Shown here in pieces: positions 21,532-31,992 of a DNA stretch of 64,000 bases. The stretch comes from Tritrichomonas musculus (Eukaryota; Parabasalia; Tritrichomonadida; Tritrichomonadidae). The stretch lies in assembly GCA_039105265.1 (NCBI GenBank), contig JAPFFF010000001.1, positions 11,036,001 through 11,100,000 of the forward strand, given 5' to 3'. A program made the translations under genes and the position numbers. A model generated the notes under the pieces. It was not told the origin of the DNA. It made no database searches and saw only the letters and a program-made list of their open reading frames with translations. Each line of letters begins with the position of its first letter. The first letter of the stretch is position 1.

Positions 21532-22102
21532 TACGCCTTCATTTTTCGCCCAAAAAATTAAAAACAAGGGCGATTTATTTTTATGAATTGAGTACGTTTA
21601 TTTTTTTTTTTTTTTATTTTTTTTTAATATATATATATATTAAATTAGGTAATTGTAAAGCTATGTTATTAATAATGCTTTTTTGGCAGATTTAATATTT
21701 TTTGTCACATTCAAAAATTGAGGAATTTTATATTGCCCGGAGAAAACCTTTCAATTCATTTTACATCGCCCGGCGGTTTCTTTCAAATGATCATATAAAC
21801 CTTTGAATTTCCTATTTTGGTCACTTTTCCGCCCAAAATGCCACTTTTTTTCGCCCCAAGAATTTGAAAACTTTACAACCAAATTTCATAAATTTTCAAA
21901 TTCTATGAGTATGTTCAAATTTCATTATTCTATGAGTATTCTCAATTGCAATTTTTTTGAATAAATTCATTGAATTAGTATTTTTTATTAAATGTTAAAA
22001 GCATTTATTTTTAAAAGTTTAAATATATTTTCATGATTAATTTTCTGAGAATAACCGCTGCCCATTGATATTTAACAAGTAAAGGCGATTAATGAAGGCG
22101 TA
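21532..22102. mobile_element. Nested 571-bp MITE with 8-bp target duplication
   Basis: Inside the 6.8-kb element. The ends read TACGCCTTCATTTTTCGCC and, inverted, TACGCCTTCATTAATCGCC. A perfect 8-bp repeat TTCAATAT flanks it (21524-21531 and 22103-22110). CGCCC/GGGCG motifs recur near both ends and across the interior (around 21550, 21576, 21735, 21767, 21830, 21855, 22065), an unusual local run of GC in this AT-rich DNA and similar to subterminal transposase-binding repeats. It is non-coding. The 8-bp duplication suggests the hAT or P-type class. It differs in end sequence from the MITE at 11448. Confidence 0.75.
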
Positions 22103-23399
22103 TTCAATATTTTTTTTCTTTATTTATTTAACAAAATAATGACTAATTATCTATAATTTTTTTATAAAGTAGAAAATTTGAAGTTATACTTTTTTCCTTC
22201 ATTAAAGAAAAAGTTATTTGTCTGCTATATGGATTTAATCTTTAAAAAAAATATTTATTAGATTCTTTTTGTGAGAAAATAATTATTTGATTTTGAATAA
22301 GAACTTAAGTATTTTTCAGAAATAATTAAATTATTAAGCCATTTATATTTACAATATATTCTGTTCTTTTCAATTTTTGAAAGGTAATGTAATAATCATA
22401 TTGATTATAATTGTTAATTTTTCTTTTGTTTCAACAGGTTTTGAATATTCTGACTCACTTTTTTACTTTATTTGGCACATTAATAAATATATATCCAAAA
22501 ATTATGCCTTTAAGCTAACTCATTTTATATCTAATATTAGCGGTTAAATGTTTTTTATTTTAAATCAAATATTCATGCAAAATGTTCCAAAGTAATATAA
22601 TATCTCTAAATTTGGTAAATAATTTAAAAGACATTCCAAAATGATTTACAATAATTTCTCTTTTTTTATTAAAACTATGTGAAAACTATTTTTAATAATA
22701 TAAAAAATTATGTTTTTGCCTAAAATAAATTTAAAATTTGTATTTTATGGCAAGAAAAATAAGAAATATACTCATCAAATTCAATGGTTTTTAAACTTGT
22801 TTTTTTAATCTAAACTCTTATCAAAATTCAGAATATTATTTACGGATTTATTCAAAAGTGAAAATAAAATAGCTGAAACAAACTTTTTATAAAGCATAAC
22901 TGAATTTTTTTTGAATAAATCTTATCAATTTATTTATTTTGATAAAATTTTTCTATTCAATTCTCACAAATTTGTAAATAATACTCAATTTTAAAAATTT
23001 AAAAAATATTTTTATATCAATTTGAAAACAATTAATAATTATTATTTTAATAAAAATAATTATTATTATAAAATTTTGTTATTAAAAAATATTAAGATTT
23101 TTATGTCTTTCAAAAATCTCTTTTTTCTTGAAAAAAATTGATCGTTATTGTTTTTAATATTTGGTTAACAATTGTATTAATATTTATTGACTTATTAATT
23201 TATACAACATATGTATGCCATTTAAAAGTTAGTTTTTGTGTTAAGAAATTAAAATACATTCGATTTAAGTTTAACATTACAAAAAAATATGATCATTTGG
23301 GAGTGTTATATGGTAATTTTAAATGCTTATTATGTTATTAAATGATATTATAATGTTTATGATGATTTTATGGGTAAAATGATGTATTTATAGTATCAG
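22103..23399. other. AT-rich interior of MULE, no gene seen
   Basis: Low-complexity A/T sequence. A short plus-strand frame near 23138 opens at TTG and has no protein-like features beyond hydrophobicity expected from T-rich DNA. Confidence 0.5.
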
Positions 23400-24070
23400 A
23401 TAAAGATTTTATAATATTATATGATGATTTTATAGTGTTATTTAATGATATAATAATGTTTGTGATTGTTTTATGTATTATATGATGATAATATAGTACA
23501 ATGTAATGATATTATAGTGTAATGCAATGATATTATAGTGTAATGAAATGATATTATAGTGTAATGCAATGATATTATAGTGTAATGTAATGATATTAAG
23601 ATGTAAAGTAATGATATTATGGTGTATTGTGATGATATTATGATGTAATGCAATGATATTATAGTGTAATGCAATGATATTAAGATGTAATGCAATGATA
23701 TTATAGTGTAATGTAATGATATTAAGATGTAATGTAATGATATTATGGTGTATTGTGATGATATTATGATGTAATGCAATGATATTATAGTGTAATGCAA
23801 TGATATTAAGATGTAATGCAATGATATTATAGTGTAATGTAATGATATTATGATGTAATGTAATGATATTATGGTGTATTGTGATGATATTATGATGTAA
23901 TGCAATGATATTATAGTGTAATGTAATGATATTATGATGTAATGTAATGATATTATGGTGTATTGTGATGATATTATTGTATTATATGATGATATAATAA
24001 TGTTTGTGATTGTTTTATGCATTATATGATGATATTATAGTGTTATATGATGATATTGTAATGCAAATTA
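23400..24070. repeat. 21-bp minisatellite with 126-bp higher-order period
   Basis: More than 25 units of about 21 bp with core ATGATATTATAGTGTAATGC. Variant units recur in fixed order: a marker unit with GGTGTATTGTG starts at 23612, 23738, 23864 and 23948, giving spacings of 126, 126 and 84 bp (6, 6 and 4 units). The array therefore grew by duplication of blocks as well as single units. Near-copies of about 50 bp (AATAATGTTTGTGATTGTTT) sit at each edge (about 23450 and 23995). The 183-codon minus-strand frame through it is only the repeat translated (IISLHYT). It lies inside the 6.8-kb MULE. Confidence 0.9.
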
Positions 24071-24371
24071 ATGATATATAATGCTTATAATAGTATATGT
24101 TAGGCTGTGTTCCGTTAACACTTCATACAGACCTAACCGCCTGATCCATTTGTGTCACGCTATGCCTCAAAAAACTCAGTCTACTATACTAGGTGCCATA
24201 TTTTGTTCCACTCACGCTATAAAAATTAAAGTATTTATATTTAAAGTGTCATATCTACAGCTTAAACTTCAACTATGAAAGTACCCCATTAGTTACTATC
24301 AATTCCTTAACAACCTATATTTTAGTATTTATATAATTTGTTTTTATTTTTGTTTTTATTTTCTGTTTAAA

Positions 24372-24827
24372 ATGATAAATGAGCAATATGTTAATTGGAC
24401 TATATTTGAGAACCTACCTAGTAAATCAAATGAAGTAACTTATCGAAAAGATGATGAAGACATAACTATAGAGAAGACCATAAAGAAGTTTATATGTCAA
24501 GCGCCTATCGGTTCAGGCAAATCAACAGCAATAAGAAAATGGATATATAATACAGTGTTCAAAGAATATAGATGATTATAGTAGGCACAATGAGCAGAAT
24601 TGCCTACTATCAAAATAGCAATGGAATTTTATTCTAAACTCTATATCGCATTAAATAATAATTATTCAAAGAATATAGATGAAATGATAAAAGTAAGTGT
24701 TAAAGATGGTGCGTTTAAAGAGTTTAAAACAGCTACCACTCACTTTGTACCTGTAGTAATAACAACATTCTCAACAGCATCTAAGTGTTTAGGTGGTATC
24801 ATAGAACATTTTACCAATGCATATTGA
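24372..24827 (+). pseudogene. Fossil P-loop helicase fragment (virus-like/mobile origin)
   Basis: A short broken remnant inside the 6.8-kb MULE that still shows a Walker A motif, QAPIGSGKST, followed by a helix, and downstream a coding-like stretch with VITTFSTASKCLGG. The A-P-x-G-S-G-K-S/T form is like that of replication-origin-binding/superfamily 2 helicases found in large DNA viruses and virus-like elements of trichomonads. It is fragmentary with at least one break and lacks the remaining helicase motifs, so it is an old fossil. The family assignment is inference from one motif. Confidence 0.4.
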
Positions 24828-25330
24828 TATTCTATAGTAAAAAAATAATGACATTTTAAGGTAATATAATAATATGATGAATTCAAAATCCTCTTTGGAC
24901 TATATAAATTTGAATCTTCAATTTTCTTTGTTTGCTATAGGGATGTTCAAAATTCACTTTTTCTTTGGAAGAGTTCGACTTTTTCTGGGCAAAAATGAAT
25001 AATAAAAATCCTTAGTTTGCTATAATTTGAAATTACTGAAAAAAAAGAATTTGATACCAAAATGAATATACTTTATGAAAGTTGATCTTGATTTTTAATT
25101 ATATTATTACAATATGTGACATAATAATTAATTATTTCTTTGTTAAATTATTTTTCAGATAAATAATGTAAATATTTAAAAAATTAAATTATTTCATTTT
25201 GACTATTTATATTCTCAATTTGTTATTACTTTATACAAATATTTCTATGTTTTATTTATTAATTGAATTAAAAAATAGCAAATGCTTTTCTAAAAAAAAC
25301 ATAAAAATATTAACAAAAAAAGCTGGCATA

Positions 25331-25900
25331 CAATAATTTATGATGGAAAATGAAAGAAAATAAAATATATATAATAAAAAGCAAGTAAAAATCTCCTTGT
25401 TTGTTTTATATTTTGAAAAATTTAAACATAAGTAAAAATGCATATAATTTATGATGAGAAACGAAAGAATGCAAACAAATATAATAAGAAAACAAGTAAG
25501 CAAACAACTATTTGCATGCTTTTAAAAATTATATTATAATTATTTAAACATAAGTAAAAATGCATATAATTTATGATGAGAAATTATAGAAAATAAATAT
25601 ATATAATAAGGAATAAAGAAGTAAACATCTTTTTGTTTGCTTTTAAAAAATACGTTTTAAATTACTAGATCAAAAAGAAAAATAATTTTATACCAATCCA
25701 ATATTCATTATATTCAATCATTTCCAATCATAAATTAAATGTGTTTTTCTTTTGTTTAAATAATGTAAAACGTAAATTTTAAAAAATAAAAAAAAGATTT
25801 TTTATTTACTTATTTTCTTATTATATATATTTATTTTCTTTCGTTTTCCATCATAAATTATAAGGTTTTTACTTTTGATTAAATATATAATAACGTATTA
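25331..25900. repeat. Degenerate direct repeats with an inverted copy
   Basis: Three imperfect direct copies of about 100-120 bp (starting near 25331, 25443 and 25565) share ATAATTTATGATG, AATATATATAATAA and AAGCAAGTAA-type segments, each followed by a TTTTAAA stretch and CATAAGTAAAAATGCAT. An inverted copy runs at about 25780-25875 (TTACTTATTTTCTTATTATATA then TTTTCCATCATAAATTATA). Together they form an internal palindromic cluster in the right half of the MULE. Whether it is an older nested element cannot be told. Confidence 0.6.
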
Positions 25901-27022
25901 TTCAAAAATAAATAAATTTAGACCAATTAATTGTTTCTTTATTCATTACTCATTTTAAAATTATCTTTTAATTCATATCAAATTAGTAATTAATAAACAT
26001 ATTCTTCTTTTATTTTAAAAATATTTGAATTAAACAAGATAATAAAGATATTAGAAAAATTCAACATAGTATAGAAAATTAAATTCTTTATCGAACATTT
26101 TTGAATTATACAAAATCCATTAAACAAATTGTATTCAATAATATATCTATTGATATCTTTAATTATTTAGGAATTACTTAATATATACTCATAATATATA
26201 TATATTATATTATTTATATAATATATATGCATTTAAAATATTATTTTAAATTAATAAAATAAAAATTAATGCATATTTATTTGATAATATTTGTATGAAA
26301 TATAAATTGAAAGCACTTAGAATTATTCAATTACATATAAAATCAAAAATACAAACGTAAATATTGTATTCAATTAAAAAAGATTTTGTATCCTAGTATT
26401 ATCAATTATTTTGGGATATCTAAGTAAATATATATACTTAAAAACAAATAAAGATACATTTAAAATATAAAATCAATATCATAATTTGAAAATTAAAGAA
26501 TTTATAATTATTTTTTAATATTTATTAAAAAAAATTTCAAAGATAATGAAAAACGAACTGTTTTGATTTATAATATTCATTTTCAAACCTCGATATGCCT
26601 ATTAAACCTTTATTCTCTAAAATGGTTGATTCGTTTATGATTTTAATCTCTTCAATAATACTTTTAAAAAAATAGCCCTGAACTTTCTCTTAACATTAAT
26701 AAACACAGTATTTACATTGTTTTCAAAATTATTTAAGAATTTAAGATGAAATATATAATTTAATATCAAAACTTGAGTAAATTTAATTTTCTACTAATAT
26801 TTTGAATAAATATCATTTCTTTAATAAATAACTGTTTGTTTTACATGTGCAAATGGCATTTATAAACAAAATATTCAACTTTTAAATATTCAATGTTTCT
26901 AATTGACTTAATATTCAAGGATCTTTTTGTTTTTAGATTTATTTTTTTACCGGTAATACTAATTTTTCTTTTTTTCATTTTTTTTATTTAGAAATTTTTA
27001 TTTATTTAACAATAAAAAACGT
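25901..27022. other. AT-rich interior of MULE, no gene seen
   Basis: Very AT-rich, with alternating AT tracts around 26190-26235. No open frame of note and no transposase remnant is recognisable. Confidence 0.55.
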
Positions 27023-27186
27023 ACTGGTATAAAAGCTAATCATCATTTGAATAGATTGATACAAAGGTGAGGTACTTTTCCTTTCAATTTTGTGAGAAAT
27101 GAAAAAGTCGCATTAGTACCTCACCAAATTTGAATAAAAATTGAATGTTGATATGAAATTGACCTTGGTATTTTTTCATGAAGCCC
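27023..27186 (-). repeat. Right terminal inverted repeat of 6.8-kb MULE
   Basis: The right end starts ACTGGTATAA and finishes CATGAAGCCC, followed directly by the duplicated target AACTTTCAA. Confidence 0.9.
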
Positions 27187-27195
27187 AACTTTCAA

Positions 27196-27649
27196 ATTAA
27201 ATTTAAAAAAAAAAAAAAAAACAAAAAAACAACAACAACAACTTTTTTTTTTTTTTAAAGAGGATTAAATGATTGGTAATATACTCATTCAATAACAATT
27301 TTAAGACAATTACAATACCTTTTCAAATCATAATTAATTTTCAAATCATAATTATACTTGAAAATCCTATAGAAGCAATACATACTTCAACATAAAGTAG
27401 ATAAATGAAAGTAGATTTTCGATATCATTTCAAATCTATTAAAATAAAAGGAAGTTAAATCAACTTTGATCATATTGAAAATAAAGAAAACGGAATTACA
27501 TTCATCATCGACCTGGAAAAAGTGTGATAACTTGTTATCAAAAACTCGAATCCAGCTAGATAATTAAAAAAAAATTTTAACCATAAATATATTAATATAA
27601 ATTTTCATAAATATATATATATATTATTTGATGATCACCCTCAGGAAAC
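27196..27649. other. Spacer between MULE and membrane-protein gene
   Basis: No gene is seen. It starts with a long A-rich tract interrupted by AAC repeats (27200-27260) and includes an AT tract near 27610. Confidence 0.55.
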
Positions 27650-29197
27650 TTAAAACAAATATGCATTTTGGTCATCATCATTATTTGTATTATCATCTGA
27701 AGAAGAACGATCTACATTATAATTATTATTATTGTTAGTTTGGCTTTGCGAATTATCATTACCAAAAGAAAATTCCTCTGCTATTTTAGGCCCACTATCT
27801 TCTGTATCAGTATCTTGTTGACTATCATTATTGAACTGAATTTCATTATCTTCATCAATTTTTTCTTGCGTTGATGAATCATCATGTTTGTAAGGATTGT
27901 TATAGTTGCTGTCTCCATACGAATCTCTCTCACTAACACCCCTCTGCACTTCAGAATCATTATTATTGTAACCAAAACCGCCAATATGAGCTTGTTGTGC
28001 ACTTTCAACACCACTTGTGTTTTCACTATCTGACAAATCCTTTTTCTTCTTTTTCTTCTTTTTCTTTTTATCTTTTTCACTGTAAGAATAGGAAATTGAA
28101 TAGGAATAAGAATAGGATATTGAAACATTCTTTGCTACACGTCCCATTCCTTTCCTTCTAACCCAGAGAAGAATCATCATCGCCCAAAGTCCAATCATGT
28201 ATATATGGGCTGAAATCGAAACAGCCATTAAATAATAAAATCCTTGGTAGCAGAATCTTACTCTAATTATGTTGAAAATGGCAATTATCATCGTTGCATC
28301 AACATTCTCTAATACTCCAACTACAGTATTAAGAGCTTTAGATAATGATGATCCGACAGTTTTAAGAAGGCCTCCAAAATCATCATTTACATTTAGAGAT
28401 ATTATATTAGGAAGGTGATTAATTGATTCAGTTAATCCAGATGTCACTTCTTTAAATCCTTTTTTGGTTTGATAATCAAAGCTTATAAAGAATTCATAAT
28501 ATGAATTATTTGCTTTTTCAATAAAGGCATCACAAGCTTCTTTATCGATAGTATAGCAATTATTCCTAATTTGATCAAAGTATGTTTGAAGATTGCTAAC
28601 CATTTCTTGTATATTCATGATACTTGGGAAGAAATCGTTATTGTCAATAATGTCGTCAAATGTAGTATTTAAGCCACCTAGAAGTGGATCAAGAACTTTT
28701 TCGGTATTAAAAGTGGCACTTGAAAATGTTTCATTGATTATATCAGGTAGATCATATAATGGCAATTGGTGAAAACTTATGAGATTTGATAGTGAAGCAC
28801 CAAGTTTAGCATCGACAACATTTTTTATAAACTCAATTCGATGAAATTGAAGATCAGAAATTTGAATACTTCCAATTGCCTCTTTTGATATGCCCGATAG
28901 ATCCAAAGGCGGCATTTTAAGTGCCATTTCTTCATTTGTCATTGTTTTGATAACCTTTTCAAAAATATCATCGCCTTGGTCATAAAAAATGTTTATAACA
29001 ATTAAGAACAATGCGCCAAATGTAGTAAATAGACCAAATAAAAATTGAAAAAAAGCACAGCAGAAGCAAGGACAGCACGCTCCAACAATGCATCTTGAAC
29101 AGCAATTCTTAGTCCAGAACGCACAAACTTGAAGCGTTAGAACTACAAGTATTAAAAATGAGAAAAAGAAAAGCGATACTTTGACTACTATTAGCAT
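27650..29197 (-). CDS. Multi-pass membrane protein (open 3' part), poly-Lys and acidic tail
   Basis: A 515-codon open frame from an in-frame ATG. Hydrophobic segments lie at about 1-28 and 45-72, flanking a Cys-rich cytosolic-type loop (CCSRCIVGACCPCFCC, about 32-48, a likely palmitoylation cluster). A long soluble region about 75-300 has helical character and a Cys pair. A third and fourth membrane segment lie at about 308-345, then repeated SYSYSYS and a Lys run (about 360-385). The tail is an Asn/Asp/Ser-rich disordered region ending NAYLF. The alternation of two membrane pairs with large ectodomains recalls prominin/tweety-like topology, but no sequence signature proves it. The true gene probably began further upstream (see the next entry), so this may be a truncated product. 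Confidence 0.6.
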   Translation of the reverse strand: MLIVVKVSLFFFSFLILVVLTLQVCAFWTKNCCSRCIVGACCPCFCCAFFQFLFGLFTTFGALFLIVINIFYDQGDDIFEKVIKTMTNEEMALKMPPLDLSGISKEAIGSIQISDLQFHRIEFIKNVVDAKLGASLSNLISFHQLPLYDLPDIINETFSSATFNTEKVLDPLLGGLNTTFDDIIDNNDFFPSIMNIQEMVSNLQTYFDQIRNNCYTIDKEACDAFIEKANNSYYEFFISFDYQTKKGFKEVTSGLTESINHLPNIISLNVNDDFGGLLKTVGSSLSKALNTVVGVLENVDATMIIAIFNIIRVRFCYQGFYYLMAVSISAHIYMIGLWAMMILLWVRRKGMGRVAKNVSISYSYSYSISYSYSEKDKKKKKKKKKKDLSDSENTSGVESAQQAHIGGFGYNNNDSEVQRGVSERDSYGDSNYNNPYKHDDSSTQEKIDEDNEIQFNNDSQQDTDTEDSGPKIAEEFSFGNDNSQSQTNNNNNYNVDRSSSDDNTNNDDDQNAYLF

Positions 29198-29666
29198 CCA
29201 TGGCTCAACGTATTCGGTAACATCAAATTTATCTCTAATATTGCTTAAGTCATCGAAAAAGTCAATATCACTAACTGAAAAATTTTAAAATCTTCAAGTG
29301 TAGAAGTCAAGGAATCAACTGTTTCGTTAATTATATCAGTTGTTTCATTAGCAAATGATGATATATCAATAACTTCTCTAACATCGTTAACTGTATTATG
29401 GAGTTCTCCAATATATTGTTTAACATCTTCAAAGCTAATGTCTTGAGTTGCATAACCAACAGTCTGAAGACATTCACAATTTCTTTTTTTCCGGTATCAG
29501 TATTTAAATTATTTTGTGTTTGCATTCATGTATGAAGATCTTCTTCTTTGGTTTGAATATTACTTTGATTTGATTTTGTTGTTTCTTCAAGGCTTGTAAT
29601 AAAATTATCAATGCTGCTAAAATCATCAAACACATAAGTCACATTACCTATAAGGAAATCAATTAT
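29198..29666 (-). pseudogene. Degraded 5' part of the membrane-protein gene
   Basis: Immediately upstream of the open frame, coding-like sequence continues in successive frames: from about 29666 (NVTYVFDDFSSIDNFITSLE), then QTQNNLNTDTGKK, then QDISFEDVKQYIGELHNTVN to DSLTSTLEDF, and finally DIDFFDDLSNIRDKFDV leading into the ATG at 29197. One in-frame stop and two frame changes separate these blocks; one change coincides with an eight-T run at 29483-29490. This is a host gene, so either it is a recent pseudogene, or the assembly has errors, or there are introns of non-standard type. The encoded region looks like an ectodomain rich in Asp, Thr and Asn. Confidence 0.55.
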
Positions 29667-29898
29667 TCAAAATTGAACCAAATATTCAAAATAAAATTTG
29701 TATTGAATTATTCAGTTTATAAAATTAATACAAAAAGTTTAAAATTGCATTTTGATGAATTTGTTTCATTATCTTGCTGGATTTTAAATAGAAAACAGAT
29801 ATTTTATATTTATTAATGATTAAAGTATTTTTTACAACTTAAAAATATTATCCAAACAAAAATGGATTCACTGAAATACTGATCGAATTATGATTTTC

Positions 29899-31055
29899 GG
29901 CGAAAGGAAAAAGTATTGAAAATTCGAAGATTTTTTTGAGGCGAAAACGATCAAAAAATACGTTTTTTGATTTGAGAGCAGCTCACAAAAGTACAACTTT
30001 TTGAATAAACAAACCTTTTGAAATCAAAAGGCGGTTTTAGCTTTAAATAATTGGCCTTTTGGCTTGTTTAAACGGCGCCATTTTTATTCTTGGCATCATG
30101 AATCAGATTGCGGGGTTCTTCTGCAGGGAGCTTCGTTTAATTTGATTCTTGAGTGCCTAGATTGCGAAACTCTTCTGCAGGGAGCTTCACAACCTAGGCT
30201 TCGAGATGATCTTTTAATTTCCAAGCATTCTTCGATTTTTATGGCAATTTTGGATTCAAGAGCCATAATATTTTTGTTCCAGAACTATTGATCGCAAAAC
30301 TACAACTTTGTAATGCCTCATTTCTGGAATTCTAATTTTTTTTATCTCATAATTTACGGATTTTACAAGTTAAATGCCCATGATAACAAATTTCTGAGCT
30401 TAAAATGCTTGTTAAACTCAGTGATTTCTATCATGAATGTTTGGCTTTGAAAATAAGATTGAGATCAATCTAAATTGAAATAGTAAAACACAAATTCCTT
30501 ATCGTATAGCTTTTAAAAATTATTCTTTTTCCCTAGACTTTAAATTAATGGTCGTTTTAAGTTAAAAATGGCAGGTTATAGAGCATTTTCATGCTTGAAA
30601 TAGCATCATATTTTCTTTCAAAAAGATCAAATGTCAAAAAAAAAAAAAAAAAAAAAATTCATTATCCATTTAAAGTATATCTTTTCTCAAATAATTGATA
30701 TATTATATGCTGTTTTTGTTTAATATTCATTTTTTAAAATTAACTTTTTTTTTTTTTTATTCACAAAAATTAAATTGTATTCAAATTATTTCTCATAAAT
30801 TTTCTATTCAAATATAAATGATATTTATGTTTTATTGTTATTTAAAATAAATATAAATAGTACATATATTTATTAGAACCTTTATAAAATATATATAATA
30901 AGTATAAAAATGAAAATATTAATATTTTAAAGGTATATAAATAGTTCATTAATTGTGAACTTTTGGACGTTAAAGAAAAAATTAAAATAAATATATCTTG
31001 TCTAAATTAATTTAGATATATAATTAAAATATAATATAATAATATATCAATAACA
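29899..31055 (+). repeat. Left arm of foldback MULE
   Basis: An inverted copy of 31993-33089, about 1157 bp, with a 23-base A run near 30633-30656 followed by an arm-specific insertion of about 60 bp. The frame at 30064-30291 lacks an ATG-supported gene context and is also present in the other arm, so it is a property of the repeat and not a gene. Confidence 0.85.
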
Positions 31056-31992
31056 TATAAAATAATAATATATAAATAATATAAAAAATACAAACAAAAA
31101 GATCTTTATTGGATTTTATTTTTTTATATAACTTATCACATTTATATATCTTTTATTTCTCCAAATAATAAAAATTTTCTTTTTCATTGTTATTTTTAAA
31201 ATCATTTATACTTAAATATCATTCTTCATTTGGCTATCTAATTAAAGAAATGCCTCTGTAGAAAAACAAGAACATGTTTTTTATTAAAAAATCTATAAAA
31301 GCATGCCAAAGTTGAATCCTTTTTCTACGACTTAATAACTTTAAAAGAGTATATTTCATTCTCAATATGCCAATGTTTATTAACATTTTAAGTCTGAGGC
31401 GTTTAGGAATCACATCTTAACGTATACTACTAATTTGAATTTTTTTTTTTTTTTTTTTTAATGTTGTAAATGGTATTTAGCAAATGTTGTATAACTTTGA
31501 TTTGCTCATTTGATGGAAATTTTAAAGTTAATATAGTTAGAAAGTGATGTTTGCTAAGTAAATCCAGAGATTTATGAGAAGGGTCCATTAAAAACTAAGG
31601 TATAAAACATCGTTTCGGAGATATTCAATCAATCAATTTATAGCTGTAGAGTGCTTATATAGCTATTCCACTCTGCTCCTTTCCTTATATCTATTATTCC
31701 TCAATGTTCCCCCATACTATAAATAATATCAGTCAAGTTCAAGACCATTCAATTCTTACGAAATATAATAGAAAATATTTAAAATTATCTGGATTATAAT
31801 CGCACAGTATTGTACTATATTCTTTTCCAAAAGGAAGGTGCTTGTTTCAAATATGTCTTTAAATGTTTTATTTACCTTGCTTGATTGGTTTATTTGAAGA
31901 TTTATTGATTTTTATTTATATGAAAAATGAATTAATAATCAATAGAGAAAATAACGATTTTAGATATTATTAGATTTTATAATATTTATTAG

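Larger units (their letters stand above)
20349..27186. mobile_element. 6.8-kb MULE-type element with 164-bp TIRs
   Basis: Inverted termini 20349-20512 and 27023-27186 (starting GGGCTTCATGAAAAAATACC) are nearly identical over 164 bp; I found one mismatch. A perfect 9-bp direct repeat AACTTTCAA flanks them (20340-20348 and 27187-27195). Long inverted ends with 9-bp duplications are the hallmark of Mutator-like elements, known in trichomonads. There is no transposase frame inside, so this copy is non-autonomous. Its interior carries a nested MITE, a minisatellite, a fossil helicase fragment and a family of short internal repeats, with the rest being AT-rich and empty. The high end identity implies a fairly recent insertion, although the interior itself looks old. 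Confidence 0.85.

Noticed and set aside
23471-24022. A 183-codon minus-strand frame as a repeat protein gene
   Set aside because: It is the 21-bp minisatellite translated; with a period divisible by three and no stop in the unit, openness is automatic.
23400-24070. CRISPR-like array
   Set aside because: Units are contiguous with no unique spacers, and the DNA is eukaryotic.
20349-27186. The element as a Polinton/Maverick
   Set aside because: The size (6.8 kb), 9-bp target duplication and lack of polymerase, integrase or capsid remnants fit a MULE better; Polintons in trichomonads are larger and make shorter duplications.
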